A stretch of DNA of 32,660 nt from Deltaproteobacteria bacterium (lineage in GTDB: Bacteria; Myxococcota_A; UBA9042; DTJE01), in assembly GCA_029555025.1 (NCBI GenBank), contig JAKPTZ010000026.1:1-32660 (forward strand), written 5' to 3'. Shown here piece after piece: positions 15,400-26,912 of this stretch (the stretch's first letter is position 1; every line of letters starts with the position of its first letter). The translations under genes were made by a program, and so were the position numbers. The notes under the pieces are model-generated. The model was not told the origin of the DNA, did no database searches, and saw only the letters and a list, made by a program, of their open reading frames with translations.

Positions 15400-16719
15400 T
15401 CAAACCAGCGCCGAAGCAACCTGGTTACGTTCCACCTGGCCCTGTTCACCGGTGGCAAGGTTCTTCACGGTCACGACGCCCTGACCGACCTCGTCTTCGC
15501 CAAGAAGTATCGCATATCTGGCGCCCCGACGAACAGCGTGGGCAAGCTGCCTCTTCAGTTTGGCGCCAGGCTCGGGGGCCGCCTCGCACGAGATGCCGGC
15601 GTCGCGAAGTTCCGACACCAGGCCAAGGGCCGAATCCAGGGCCCTGTCACCCAGGGTGCACACCACCGCGCGCGGCCCGGCACCGCCCATCGGGGCCTGT
15701 CCAAGTTCCGCAAGCGCCGCGAAAAGCCTGTCAACGCCGATGCTGATTCCGACGGCCGGAACCTCGGGCATGCCATAAGTCTCAAGCAGGCAGTCGTATC
15801 GACCGCCGCTCATGATCGAACCTACCGACGGAAGATCCAGCAGCATCGTTTCATAAACGGTGCCCGTGTAATAGTCCAGGCCACGGGCAATCGACATATC
15901 GACCCGGATGAAAGGTCCAAAACCCATCGACTCAAGGGCCTGAAGGACGCCACGCAAATGTTCGGCCCCGGCCAGTCCGGCTTCGGTGACGACCGTCGGC
16001 ACGCCGGCCCCCGAAATCGTGGCAATAAGACGTCCGGCCTGATCCGCATCCATCAACCCCTGGGCCGCGATCGTTTCCGCGACGGCTCCGGGCCCGATCT
16101 TGTCCAGTTTGTCCAGGTTGCGCAGGATGTCGGCCTGGGCGTCCGGGACGGTCACGCCGAACTGGCCAAGAACGTCGTTCAGGACGCCACGGTGCCCGAT
16201 CCTGACTTCAAAGCGTTCAAGCCCGACCGACTTCAATCCCATGATGCCGGCCGCGATGCAGTCGGCATCGGCAAGGGACGAGGCGGTGCCGATGATGTCG
16301 GCGTCACACTGCATGAACTCGCGGAAGCGACCATGAGCCGGCTTCTCGGCCCGCCAGACGGTGCCAAGCTGATACCGCCTGAACGGCTTCGGAATATCCC
16401 TGTACTGGGCGACCACGCGTGCCAGCGGAACGGTCAGGTCATAACGCAGGGCGACCTGGCGGCCACCGTTATCCTCGAACTTGTAAAGCAGCTTTTCGCC
16501 TTCGTCGCCATACTTTCCAAGAAGGATGTCGGCGTATTCGATGGCGGGTGTGGAAAGTGGTGCAAAACCACAAAGTTCGAAAGCCCCGGTGATACCGGAA
16601 AGCATCGTCTGCCGGGCCGCCTGCTCGTCCGGGAGAAAATCCCTGAAGCCCTTCAGCAGCCTTGGCTCGATGGTCGATTTGTTCGGCCTTGATTCGGTTG
16701 ACGACGTTGTCGATTTCAT
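15400..16719 (-). CDS. hisS: Histidyl-tRNA synthetase
   Basis: Class II aminoacyl-tRNA synthetase that attaches histidine to tRNA-His in the cytoplasm. The N-terminus has 'LLKGFRDFLPDE' (21-32), then motif 2 'FRRYQLGTVWRAEKPAHGRF' (113-132) followed by 'FMQCDADIIG'. The histidine-binding HisA-type motif is 'ARGLDYYTGTVYE' (278-290), followed by 'GGRYDCLLETYG' and motif 3 'VPAVGISIGVDRL' (320-332). The last ~90 residues have the anticodon-binding fold ('GDRALDSALGLVSELRDAGI', 'YAILLGEDEVGQGVVTVKNL'). Length is 439 residues, normal. The ATG at 16719 has GGAGGG 13 bases upstream, a rather long distance. It is the first gene of a minus-strand run that continues with an MXAN_5187-like protein, pdp and the dehydrogenase. 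Confidence 0.96.
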   Translation of the reverse strand: MKSTTSSTESRPNKSTIEPRLLKGFRDFLPDEQAARQTMLSGITGAFELCGFAPLSTPAIEYADILLGKYGDEGEKLLYKFEDNGGRQVALRYDLTVPLARVVAQYRDIPKPFRRYQLGTVWRAEKPAHGRFREFMQCDADIIGTASSLADADCIAAGIMGLKSVGLERFEVRIGHRGVLNDVLGQFGVTVPDAQADILRNLDKLDKIGPGAVAETIAAQGLMDADQAGRLIATISGAGVPTVVTEAGLAGAEHLRGVLQALESMGFGPFIRVDMSIARGLDYYTGTVYETMLLDLPSVGSIMSGGRYDCLLETYGMPEVPAVGISIGVDRLFAALAELGQAPMGGAGPRAVVCTLGDRALDSALGLVSELRDAGISCEAAPEPGAKLKRQLAHAVRRGARYAILLGEDEVGQGVVTVKNLATGEQGQVERNQVASALV

Positions 16720-16760
16720 GAAAGGGACATGCCCTCCGTTTGGAAACGCGGTATTTTATC

Positions 16761-17627
16761 ATGTCGCAAACGAAACGGGTTCCCATGATGCCGCGACGGT
16801 TTTCCATTTCGGCCTGGACTGGACGGGTGCTCGTCGCAGCCGCGCTTGCCGCGGCAACGCTTCACGGGTGCGCGACACCGCAGCCAGCGGAACCACCGGC
16901 TCGATGGAAGGTGGCCGAAATCCAGACGGAAGTGGAGTCCGAAGACTGCTGTCCGGCCCTTGCTGCGGCCGGCTTCGCACTGCTTGCGGCGCGCGACATG
17001 GCGATGCCGGGAAATTCCCTTCGAATCGCGCTCGGCTGTCGCCCCGCAGGAGACGGAATCGAAGTCGCGTCGATGCTTCAACTGAAGGTTTTTTCCCGCA
17101 CGCTGGAATCGGAAACGTTTGAAAGCGCCAACTCCGACACGATCTTCGCCTGCGAAGACGGATTCCTCTCCCTGGGTGCCTCGCTGTTCGATCTTATCCG
17201 TCAGGTTTCCGAAATTCAGGCGATTTCGGGGGTTGCCGATGAAAAGCTGTGCGAAATCGCTTCACGCCGGCGTGGTCCCGTGCCACTTGCAGTCCTGATG
17301 CGGGCGCTGGAGGAGCTTGCCGTCCGCAACAACACCGACTGCGTCGCCGCCGTCGAGGAACTGGCCCTGTCTTCTTCCGGTGACCTGGCCCTTCGTGCAA
17401 TCGGCACGCTGGGGCGCCTGAAGGTTCCCCGGACGGTCCTTACGCTTGGACGCCTGACCCTTTCGAACGAAGGGTCTATCGCATGGGCCGCCACATACGC
17501 CATTGCCGACATCGGCGGACCGGATGCCGTCAGGGCACTGGAAATCATCGCAGGCCAGTCGGTCAGACCGACGCTTGGCCTGGAGGCGGCCAGGCTTGCC
17601 GAATCCCTGCGCGAACGCGGCCGATAA
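16761..17627 (+). CDS. Lipoprotein with C-terminal HEAT-repeat-like helices
   Basis: A 288-residue protein with an SPII signal: basic n-region, VLVAAALAAATLHGC, lipobox LHGC at Cys37, so it should be a lipoprotein. The middle part has beta-type segments ('WKVAEIQTEVESEDCCPALAAAG') with a Cys-Cys pair. The C-terminal ~110 residues are paired helices of HEAT-like type ('ALEELAVRNNTDCVAAVEEL', 'GDLALRAIGTLGRLKVPRTV', 'ALEIIAGQSVRP'), often used for protein binding or for monitoring by lyases. I did not recognise a named family. Start choice is uncertain: ATGs at 16740, 16761, 16785 and 16788 are in frame and none has a good ribosome binding site; 16761 keeps a normal signal n-region. It diverges from hisS by about 40 bases and is followed by the murC-like gene in the same direction after a 155-base gap containing a palindrome. 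Confidence 0.62.
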   Translation: MSQTKRVPMMPRRFSISAWTGRVLVAAALAAATLHGCATPQPAEPPARWKVAEIQTEVESEDCCPALAAAGFALLAARDMAMPGNSLRIALGCRPAGDGIEVASMLQLKVFSRTLESETFESANSDTIFACEDGFLSLGASLFDLIRQVSEIQAISGVADEKLCEIASRRRGPVPLAVLMRALEELAVRNNTDCVAAVEELALSSSGDLALRAIGTLGRLKVPRTVLTLGRLTLSNEGSIAWAATYAIADIGGPDAVRALEIIAGQSVRPTLGLEAARLAESLRERGR

Positions 17628-17640
17628 CACGGGCCCGTGT
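17627..17640. repeat. 14-bp perfect palindrome after the HEAT-like lipoprotein gene
   Basis: ACACGGGCCCGTGT is self-complementary and begins on the last base of the stop codon at 17625-17627. It has no loop and no T-run, so it may be a protein-binding site or a weak end signal rather than a classical terminator. Confidence 0.4.
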
Positions 17641-17782
17641 CGTTGAAGACAATAATCACGTACTGGGTTATCCTTCGGGACGCATAACAGGCTGGGTTGG
17701 ACAACCCGCCACCGGCAGAGCGATCCGCCCGGGCGGGAGATTCGGCGGCCTTCATCTTTCAGTATTTACGGACAGCACCGCA

Positions 17783-19174
17783 ATGAGTCAGATTGAACTT
17801 AACGATTTCAAACACTTTCACTTCATTGGCATCGGCGGCGTCGGGGTCAGCGCCGTGGCCAGACAGGTCCTGCACGCAGGCCACAAGGTCTCGGGTTCAG
17901 ACGTTCGCGAATCGTGCCTGACGATTGAAATGCGAAACGCCGGTGCCGACGTATTCATCGGTCACAACCCGGAAAACCTTCGCGGCGCGGATCTGGTGGT
18001 CGTATCGACAGCGATACCGGAAACGAACCAGGAACTGCTTGCGGCGCGCAAGGCGGGAATCCCGGTGGTTCACCGGTCGATGATCCTTGATGCGGTGATG
18101 CGCGGCCGCAAGTCGATCGGGGTCACCGGGACGAACGGAAAAGGCTCGGTTTCGGCCATGATTACGTGGCTGCTCGAATGCGCCGGTGTCAATCCGGCAT
18201 TTGCAATCGGGGCAAGGCTGCTGAACTTCCAGACGAATTCACGCCCGACGGACGGCGAAACAATCGTTTGCGAACTGGACGAATCGGACGGTTCCTTCAC
18301 CAACATCCGCCCTGACGTCATGGTGATCAACAACCTCGAGGCCGATCACCTTAACTATTACAAGGACCTGGAAGGCCTGCTGGCGCTGTTTTCAGGATAC
18401 CTTGCCGGCCCCATGGCGCCGCGCAGGCTTCATGCAAACGGCGACGACGAAAACATTGCCGAGGTTCGCCGCAGAAGCGGATTTCCGGGCGTCACGTTCG
18501 GATGCGGCCCTTCGTGCGACTTCGTGGTGCGCGACATACGAACCGTCGGGATGACAACGGTATTTTCCATGTCGGGACCGGATGGGGACATGGGCGAATT
18601 CATCCTTCACATCCCGGGCGAATACAATGCGATGAACATGGCCGGGGCGATAAGCGTCGCGATTCACGAGGGCGTCCCGCTCGAAACTGTAAGGGCTGCA
18701 GTCGGCACGTTCCGGGGGCTCGAAAACCGATTTTCGTGCGTCCGGACCGACCGTGGACTGGTGGTCAAGGACTACATATCGCACCCGACCGGCATCCGCT
18801 GCGTGATCAATACGGCGCGCAAGTTCGCGACGGGCAGGATCCTGTGCGTGTTCAAGCCTTACCGTTTCACGATGATCCATTACCTGGGCGACGAGTATTC
18901 TGAAGCCTTCAAGGGCGCCGACCTGACTTTCGTCACGCGCATGTACACCGCCGGTGAGGTTCCAATTCCGGGGATAGATACGGACTGGCTTGTCGGCAGG
19001 ATCCGCGACGCCGGTTCAGATGTGGCGTATATCCCGGAAATGACCGATATCATTCCGGAAATCCTGAAGGTTCTGCGCGATGGCGACACGATCATATTCT
19101 TCGGGGGCGATGACCTTTTCCAGCTTGCCGACGAACTGGTGCAGCGACTCGGCGCCGTTTCATCTGCCGGGTGA
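17783..19174 (+). CDS. MurC-family ligase with a FolC-style P-loop
   Basis: The protein has the layout of UDP-N-acetylmuramate-L-alanine ligase (MurC), which adds the first amino acid of the peptidoglycan stem peptide. The N-terminal nucleotide-sugar domain has 'HFIGIGGVGVSAVAR' and 'VVVSTAIPETNQEL'; the central ATPase domain has 'GVTGTNGKGSVSAM' (113-126), 'CELDESDGSF' (163-172), 'VINNLEADHLNYY' (181-193) and 'GEYNAMNMAGA' (279-289). The C-terminal domain has 'VVKDYISHPTGI' and 'CVFKPYRFTMIH'. Length 463 fits MurC. Two key sites differ from the standard: the P-loop is GTNGKGS as in FolC rather than GTHGKT, and DYxHHPTE has become DYISHPTG. I use the ATG at 17783; the frame opens 300 bases earlier inside the upstream gene. 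murD follows after 21 bases. It is either the cell's divergent MurC or a paralogue with another substrate. Confidence 0.8.
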   Translation: MSQIELNDFKHFHFIGIGGVGVSAVARQVLHAGHKVSGSDVRESCLTIEMRNAGADVFIGHNPENLRGADLVVVSTAIPETNQELLAARKAGIPVVHRSMILDAVMRGRKSIGVTGTNGKGSVSAMITWLLECAGVNPAFAIGARLLNFQTNSRPTDGETIVCELDESDGSFTNIRPDVMVINNLEADHLNYYKDLEGLLALFSGYLAGPMAPRRLHANGDDENIAEVRRRSGFPGVTFGCGPSCDFVVRDIRTVGMTTVFSMSGPDGDMGEFILHIPGEYNAMNMAGAISVAIHEGVPLETVRAAVGTFRGLENRFSCVRTDRGLVVKDYISHPTGIRCVINTARKFATGRILCVFKPYRFTMIHYLGDEYSEAFKGADLTFVTRMYTAGEVPIPGIDTDWLVGRIRDAGSDVAYIPEMTDIIPEILKVLRDGDTIIFFGGDDLFQLADELVQRLGAVSSAG

Positions 19175-19195
19175 AATTGACTCAAGGGGGCCCCA

Positions 19196-20566
19196 ATGCT
19201 TGTTGAAGGAAGAAAATTCTGCGTAATCGGAATGGGAAAAAGCGGCATCGCCGCATCCAACCTGCTTGCCTCGCACGGCGCCCAGGTCGTCCTTTCCGAT
19301 ATGCGCGATAACCGGGATCTGCGGGAATCGGTGGCCGGTTCCGTTGATCGGCGGGTCGAAACCGTCTTCGGATGCGAGGTTGTCAGGCCCGGCAGCGTGG
19401 CGGTACTTTCACCGGGAATCGCGCCCCACGCTCCGGCTTTCAGGCTTGCCCAGCGAGTTGCCGACGAAGTAATCGGCGAGGTCGAACTTTTCTTCCGATT
19501 CTTCCCCGGCCGCACCATCGCGGTCACCGGGACGGACGGCAAGAGCACGGTGACGACCTTGACGGCACACCTGCTGAATGCATGCGGGATTCCCGCGCGG
19601 GCCGCGGGAAATCTTGGCAACGCGCTGTGCGGGGAAGTCCAGGACCTTACGGAAAAGGACGTGGTCGTTGCCGAAGTAAGCTGCTTCCAGCTTATAACGT
19701 GCAGGCAGTTCAGGCCGGAAGTGGCGCTGGTAACCAACCTGGCGCCCGACCACATCGACCACCACGGGACATGGGAGGCTTACGTCCGGGCAAAGGCGAT
19801 GGTCGGGGCGGCACAGATGGCCGGCGATGCCTTCGTCCGCAACATCGACGATCCCGTCCTGAAGACGTGGTTCACGCCAGGCAACCGCTGGATATCCGGA
19901 AACGGGCAGGCGGTCGTTGACGTTTCCCTTGAACACTCCGTCGAGGACGGGGCGTTCCTGGAGGACGGCGGACTGTGGATCGCATCCAGGAAAAGGGCGA
20001 TTGAAGTGTGCAGGCGGGACGAATTGAAGTTGCCCGGCCCGCACAACACGGAAAACGCGCTGATGGCAATCGCGGCGTGTATGGCCCTTCAGGATCGGCG
20101 GGTCAGCATCCCTTCGCTGGTGAACGGCCTTCGTACGTACGCCGGACTGCCGCACCGGATCGAATTCGTCCGTCATCTTGACGGGGTTGACTGGTACAAC
20201 GACAGCAAGGCGACCAATCCCCACGCGGCGGCGGTCGGAATAAGGTCGTTTGCCGGGCGACCGCTTGTGCTGCTGGCAGGCGGATACGAAAAGAACCTGG
20301 AACTTAAGGACATGGCGACCGCGATCGGGGAAAGATGCCGCCACGTGGTGCTGTTCGGTGCATGCGCGGAGCGGATGAAGCGGGAATTCCCGAAGGCCGT
20401 TCCGTTGGAAATCGTTCAGGACATGCGGTCGGCGGTGAACCGTGCCCGCGAAATCGCCGACCCGGACAGCGTGGTCCTGCTGTCGCCGGGGGCGTCGTCA
20501 TTCGACCAGTTCACCAGTTTCGAAGACCGCGGCGACCGCTTCAAGAAGATGATCAACGAAATGTGA
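19196..20566 (+). CDS. murD: UDP-N-acetylmuramoylalanine-D-glutamate ligase
   Basis: MurD adds D-glutamate to UDP-MurNAc-L-alanine in the cytoplasm. The N-terminal domain opens with 'FCVIGMGKSGIAASNLL' (8-24), then 'VLSPGIAPHAP'. The ATPase domain contains 'AVTGTDGKSTVTTLTAHLL' (109-127), 'AAGNLGNALC' (136-145), 'AEVSCFQL' (159-166), and 'TNLAPDHIDHHGTWEAY' (180-196). The middle also has 'LPGPHNTENALMAIAA'. The C-terminal domain carries 'WYNDSKATNPHAA' and 'LLAGGYEKNLE', both MurD hallmarks, and ends with 'LLSPGASSFDQFTSFEDRGD', the classical MurD tail. Length 456 is normal. The P-loop has GTDGK where GTNGK is usual. The ATG follows AAGGGGG by 5 bases and lies 21 bases after the MurC-like gene, so the two are co-transcribed. 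The rest of the usual dcw cluster (mraY, murE, murF, murG, fts genes) is absent. Confidence 0.94.
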   Translation: MLVEGRKFCVIGMGKSGIAASNLLASHGAQVVLSDMRDNRDLRESVAGSVDRRVETVFGCEVVRPGSVAVLSPGIAPHAPAFRLAQRVADEVIGEVELFFRFFPGRTIAVTGTDGKSTVTTLTAHLLNACGIPARAAGNLGNALCGEVQDLTEKDVVVAEVSCFQLITCRQFRPEVALVTNLAPDHIDHHGTWEAYVRAKAMVGAAQMAGDAFVRNIDDPVLKTWFTPGNRWISGNGQAVVDVSLEHSVEDGAFLEDGGLWIASRKRAIEVCRRDELKLPGPHNTENALMAIAACMALQDRRVSIPSLVNGLRTYAGLPHRIEFVRHLDGVDWYNDSKATNPHAAAVGIRSFAGRPLVLLAGGYEKNLELKDMATAIGERCRHVVLFGACAERMKREFPKAVPLEIVQDMRSAVNRAREIADPDSVVLLSPGASSFDQFTSFEDRGDRFKKMINEM

Positions 20567-20610
20567 GGATCGAAGGGCACGGCGCGATTTAAGGCAACGT
20601 GCTCGACCGC

Positions 20611-20657
20611 GGCGGGCGAATTTTCATTCGCCCTTACGGATCGCGGGGCGGATCGGG
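20611..20657. repeat. Palindromic repeat, copy 2 (47-bp form)
   Basis: Contains the palindrome GGGCGAAT-TTTC-ATTCGCCC at 20614-20633, followed by TTACGGATCGCGGGGCGGATC. The 47 bases match copy 3 (20756-20802) with two mismatches and lie 145 bases upstream of it in the same orientation. The gap is between the convergent murD and rarA genes. Confidence 0.8.
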
Positions 20658-20666
20658 CCGGACCAT

Positions 20667-20700
20667 AAGTGTCCGGTGAGGCCTCTCGAACCGGACACTT
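20667..20700. terminator. Inverted repeat between convergent murD and rarA
   Basis: AAGTGTCCGGT (20667-20677) pairs perfectly with ACCGGACACTT (20690-20700) around a 12-base loop that itself contains the palindrome GAGGCCTC. Such a strong 11-bp stem between convergent genes could end transcription from both directions. No T-run follows on either strand, so intrinsic termination is uncertain. Confidence 0.45.
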
Positions 20701-20778
20701 CATGGCCGGCCACAGGCACGACTGCGTCATTCATGGGGCGTGCGGTTACTTCCGAGGCGGGCGAATTTTCATTCGCCC

Positions 20779-23899
<3,121 letters not shown>

Positions 23900-23971
23900 T
23901 CCCGTTCACCCCGCATTCCACTTGATTTTCTGATTGCGACTTATCGGCGACGGACGGGGGCGGCCTGAAGA

Positions 23972-26665
23972 CTATTCGGGGTCATAACCCTTGACGCGGT
24001 CGCACAGCATCTCCTCTTCCGCATCCTGCTGGATGTGCTGCACCATCATCGAAACCTGGGACACAACCAGCATCACCAGACCTACCGGAAGCAGGATGAT
24101 GGTGAACATCAGTTCAAACCCGAACGTCTCGAAGAACTTGAACGTGAACCCTGAAATCCGGAACCTGGTCAGCTTCCGGCTGAAGCGCCATCCGGCGATG
24201 GCGGCAATCACGATTCCCACGATGAAAAGCCCGACGGTGGCCGACACGCGCATGAAGGATGCGATTTTCTTGAACACCTGCTTACGGTGCTCTTCGCGGA
24301 ACGCCTCGATCTTCTGCGCGGTTTCCTCGGTTTCCGCCTGGATTGCGGCAATCTCCTGATTCAAGGCGATCCTTCGGTTTTCCAGTTCGATCTGCTTTTC
24401 CGAAATGGCCTCGGACTTTTCGGCCTTGTACTCTTCCAGGTACCTGGTCTCGACCACCTTGTAGATCTGTTCGTACCGCGGAACCATCGACGACACGCCG
24501 GAAAGCTCCCACAGCAGCCTCAGGTAGAAATAGGTGTTGACCGGGCCCGCGATGACAGAATCAGGGTCGTTGATGTAGGCCTCCAGGAAGCCTGCAACGC
24601 GGGTTTCAAGGACGGCAAGGGCGTCGGCGGAACGTCCGGCCTTGTGGCCGATGACCGCGCAGAACACGCCGTACTCAATCTCCGGACCGTTCGGGACCAG
24701 GGATGCTTCGGGAATCAGGCGCGGATCCGGCACGTTCGTCGAATCCCTTGACGGCAGGAGCCTGAGGCAGCCGTCGAAGGCCGCACTGAAGTATTCGCGC
24801 TCCAGCGCCATGTTCATGATGTTTTCGATCACGTTCTGCTTCGATGAAACCGCGACGATGCGGGCCAGCGCCATCTCGGCGGCATCCCGGAATCCTTCGG
24901 CCTCGAACATGTTGAACAGTGACATCAATTCGTTGTGGAATCGCAGGCGGTTCACGACCGCCATGTTCAGCGGCCCGACCGCATCCTTGAATCCCTTTTC
25001 CATCAGTTCCTTGCGCAGGGTCAGCAGATCCCTTGCCCCGCCAATCTTCTGGACGGCGCCCGAAACGACGACAGAGATGAGCCCCTTGTCGCTTGCCCCG
25101 ACGACGAATCCGGCCAGCGCCCTGAAGTGGGACAGCTTGTACGCGGAAGCGACCGCGGATGAAAAGACCTGTGGCAGCTTGCCGGGCGCGACCTGGTTGC
25201 ATACGCCGGCAATCTTCATGAAATCCTCGAAGCGACGGGTCCGGGCAAGCACGGAATCGACGATCTGCTCGACGAGAGCGGCGCTGTTCATTTCGGCCGC
25301 CAGGTTCATCACATCCAGCAGATCCTTCAGCGTGCCCTTCTTATCGACCGACATCTTCAGATAGGCGATTGCGTCCGAAAGTTTGTCCTGTTCCTTCAGG
25401 TATCTGGAAACAAGGACGAAGTCGGCGATGGATCTGGCGCTTGCGACGGCACGATCCCACGCCTCGGGCGCATTCGGTATCTGATGTTTGGTGGCCAGCT
25501 TGAAGTATGCCAGGAACGCCTCGGTCGTTCTTGCGGACTTAAACGCCTTGTCCATGGCGCCTGCTGCCTCGGCTGGCAGGCCGTTGTTGTAGGCGTAGTC
25601 GGCAAGGCCCAGATAGCCGGCGGAGTCGCGTGCCGTCCTGACGGCCCTGGCATACATTTCCGAAGCCCTGGCCGGATCGCCGTGGGAATTCAGATAGACC
25701 GCTGCCTTCAGGAAATCGACCGCCCCGCGCATCCGGGAAAGAAGCATTTCCAGTGTCGCCCGAAGCTCCTCAGGTCCGAGTCCTGCCGTGTCAAGGTGCG
25801 CCAGCAGGTCGCCCTGCTCCGGTCCGATCGCCGAAGCCTTGCCGATTGCAAGCAGCGCATTGACCGGATCCTTGATTTCCTCGAAGTACTTCAGCATCGC
25901 GACAACCTGATCCAGTTCGCCTTTGGTCGGCTTCAGCAGGGAAAGGGCCCCGGAAAACAGTTCGGTCACTTTGTTGAAGTCCTTGTTTTCATAATAAAGG
26001 CAGCCCAGGGTGTACTTTTCGGTGAAGCTGCCCTTGCGAAAGGACTCGACCGGGATCAGCCACGTGCTGGACACATCGGGAAGGCTCATTTCGATGAAGG
26101 TTTCCGATGTTTCCTCGATGGACACGATCGCCTTGTCGATTTCGCCCGCGTTAAGCAACCTGTTGACCGTCGTGATCTTGGAGTCGATCAGGCGACGGCT
26201 TGAATTGTCCTGGGCAAAAAGATCGACTGAATAAAGAACCAGCAGGATCCCGGCAATCACGGAAATCAGGATCCTGTGCCGCATGAAAAGGGCGCGCTTC
26301 AGGAAGAACAGATAGGCAAGCGCCAGGAGGATGGTCAGGTAGAAGAACGGGATGGACACCTTTGACTTCACGATATCAAGGATAATGTTGAAAACCTTGT
26401 TCTCGAAGCCGGCCCTGGTCATGTCGTTCCACTGCCTGGTGGTCTGATCCAGGCGCAACTGCTCTTCGGCCTTCTTTGCCACAAGCGGCGCGGAATCGAC
26501 CGTGAACTGCTGCTCCATGGCCGTGACCTGCGAGGCGATTTCCGTATCGACCGCGGCCTTGCGATCCTTGAACTCGCCGTACCGCGCCGAATCGACCTGC
26601 GCCACCACGGGACTGGAAAGAAGAACCGCCAGCAACATCACCTGGAAACAGAATCGGGACTTCAT
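23972..26665 (-). CDS. Large membrane protein with TPR-like solenoid and C-terminal coiled coil (unrecognised)
   Basis: An 897-residue protein with a good ribosome binding site (GGAGG) before the ATG. Residues 1-22 form a signal peptide ending at VVA-QV. An amphipathic region follows, then two hydrophobic segments (about 105-123 and 131-150). Residues ~155-740 are helix-rich with repeated pairs such as 'KYTLGCLYYENKDFNKVTEL', 'RASEMYARAVRTARDSAGYL', 'ALEREYFSAAFDGCLRLLP' and 'DAAEMALARIVAVSS', compatible with a TPR or similar alpha-solenoid. A long coiled coil (about 743-797, 'KQIELENRRIALNQEIAAIQ') leads to two more hydrophobic segments (807-826 and 851-872) and a short charged tail. The architecture suggests an inner-membrane scaffold with a large domain on the periplasmic side. 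I do not recognise a family, and no catalytic motif is visible. It lies next to the divergent Rrf2 gene and shares orientation with the downstream envelope genes. Confidence 0.75.
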   Translation of the reverse strand: MKSRFCFQVMLLAVLLSSPVVAQVDSARYGEFKDRKAAVDTEIASQVTAMEQQFTVDSAPLVAKKAEEQLRLDQTTRQWNDMTRAGFENKVFNIILDIVKSKVSIPFFYLTILLALAYLFFLKRALFMRHRILISVIAGILLVLYSVDLFAQDNSSRRLIDSKITTVNRLLNAGEIDKAIVSIEETSETFIEMSLPDVSSTWLIPVESFRKGSFTEKYTLGCLYYENKDFNKVTELFSGALSLLKPTKGELDQVVAMLKYFEEIKDPVNALLAIGKASAIGPEQGDLLAHLDTAGLGPEELRATLEMLLSRMRGAVDFLKAAVYLNSHGDPARASEMYARAVRTARDSAGYLGLADYAYNNGLPAEAAGAMDKAFKSARTTEAFLAYFKLATKHQIPNAPEAWDRAVASARSIADFVLVSRYLKEQDKLSDAIAYLKMSVDKKGTLKDLLDVMNLAAEMNSAALVEQIVDSVLARTRRFEDFMKIAGVCNQVAPGKLPQVFSSAVASAYKLSHFRALAGFVVGASDKGLISVVVSGAVQKIGGARDLLTLRKELMEKGFKDAVGPLNMAVVNRLRFHNELMSLFNMFEAEGFRDAAEMALARIVAVSSKQNVIENIMNMALEREYFSAAFDGCLRLLPSRDSTNVPDPRLIPEASLVPNGPEIEYGVFCAVIGHKAGRSADALAVLETRVAGFLEAYINDPDSVIAGPVNTYFYLRLLWELSGVSSMVPRYEQIYKVVETRYLEEYKAEKSEAISEKQIELENRRIALNQEIAAIQAETEETAQKIEAFREEHRKQVFKKIASFMRVSATVGLFIVGIVIAAIAGWRFSRKLTRFRISGFTFKFFETFGFELMFTIILLPVGLVMLVVSQVSMMVQHIQQDAEEEMLCDRVKGYDPE

Positions 26666-26693
26666 CGGAAGCCTCCATTTGTGTTTGGTTCAC

Positions 26694-26722
26694 ACTCTAT
26701 TCCGTTCGACAACGGCATTCAA
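26694..26722 (-). promoter_or_regulatory. Putative promoter of the membrane solenoid gene
   Basis: On the minus strand TTGAAT (26717-26722) and TAGAGT (26694-26699) are separated by 17 bases, each matching four of six consensus bases. Its position, about 30 bases before the ATG at 26665, is suitable. Confidence 0.4.
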
Positions 26723-26834
26723 GATGATTTAACGAATATGGTTTACCACTATCGGGCGGGCGGCCGTCGGGCGGGCAGATTGTTGCCGCCTGCCGCAAAA
26801 CGGCCCGAAATGAATGCAGATGCGAAACCGGACA

Positions 26835-26863
26835 TTGACGGTCCAGTTTATCTGATGTAACTT
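26835..26863 (+). promoter_or_regulatory. Possible promoter of the Rrf2-family gene
   Basis: TTGACG (26835-26840) is followed after 17 bases by TAACTT (26858-26863), a good -35 with a weak -10. The start codon is 50 bases downstream. The remaining gap sequence (26723-26834) shows no gene or clear structure. Confidence 0.35.
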
Positions 26864-26912
26864 AGCGCCCAGACTGGGGTATCGGATCCCCGGATTGACG
26901 AAAGGTGTCTGA

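Noticed and set aside
14818-16692. 624-residue plus-strand reading frame opposite hisS
   Set aside because: Antisense to hisS and its downstream gene; the translation is Arg/Gly/His-rich without domains. It is a by-product of the high GC content.
17483-17782. In-frame N-terminal extension of the MurC-like protein
   Set aside because: It overlaps the end of the HEAT-like lipoprotein gene and its translation (Arg/His-rich) has no similarity to MurC; the MurC N-terminal motif begins right after the ATG at 17783.
17783-19174. Folylpolyglutamate synthase (FolC), suggested by GTNGKGS
   Set aside because: The N-terminal GIGGVG Rossmann domain, the EADH motif and the C-terminal FKPYRFT segment are MurC features absent from FolC.
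23900-23971. Palindromic repeat or terminator in the guaB/solenoid convergent gap
   Set aside because: Searched for the GGGCGAAT palindrome and for a stem with T-run; neither is present.
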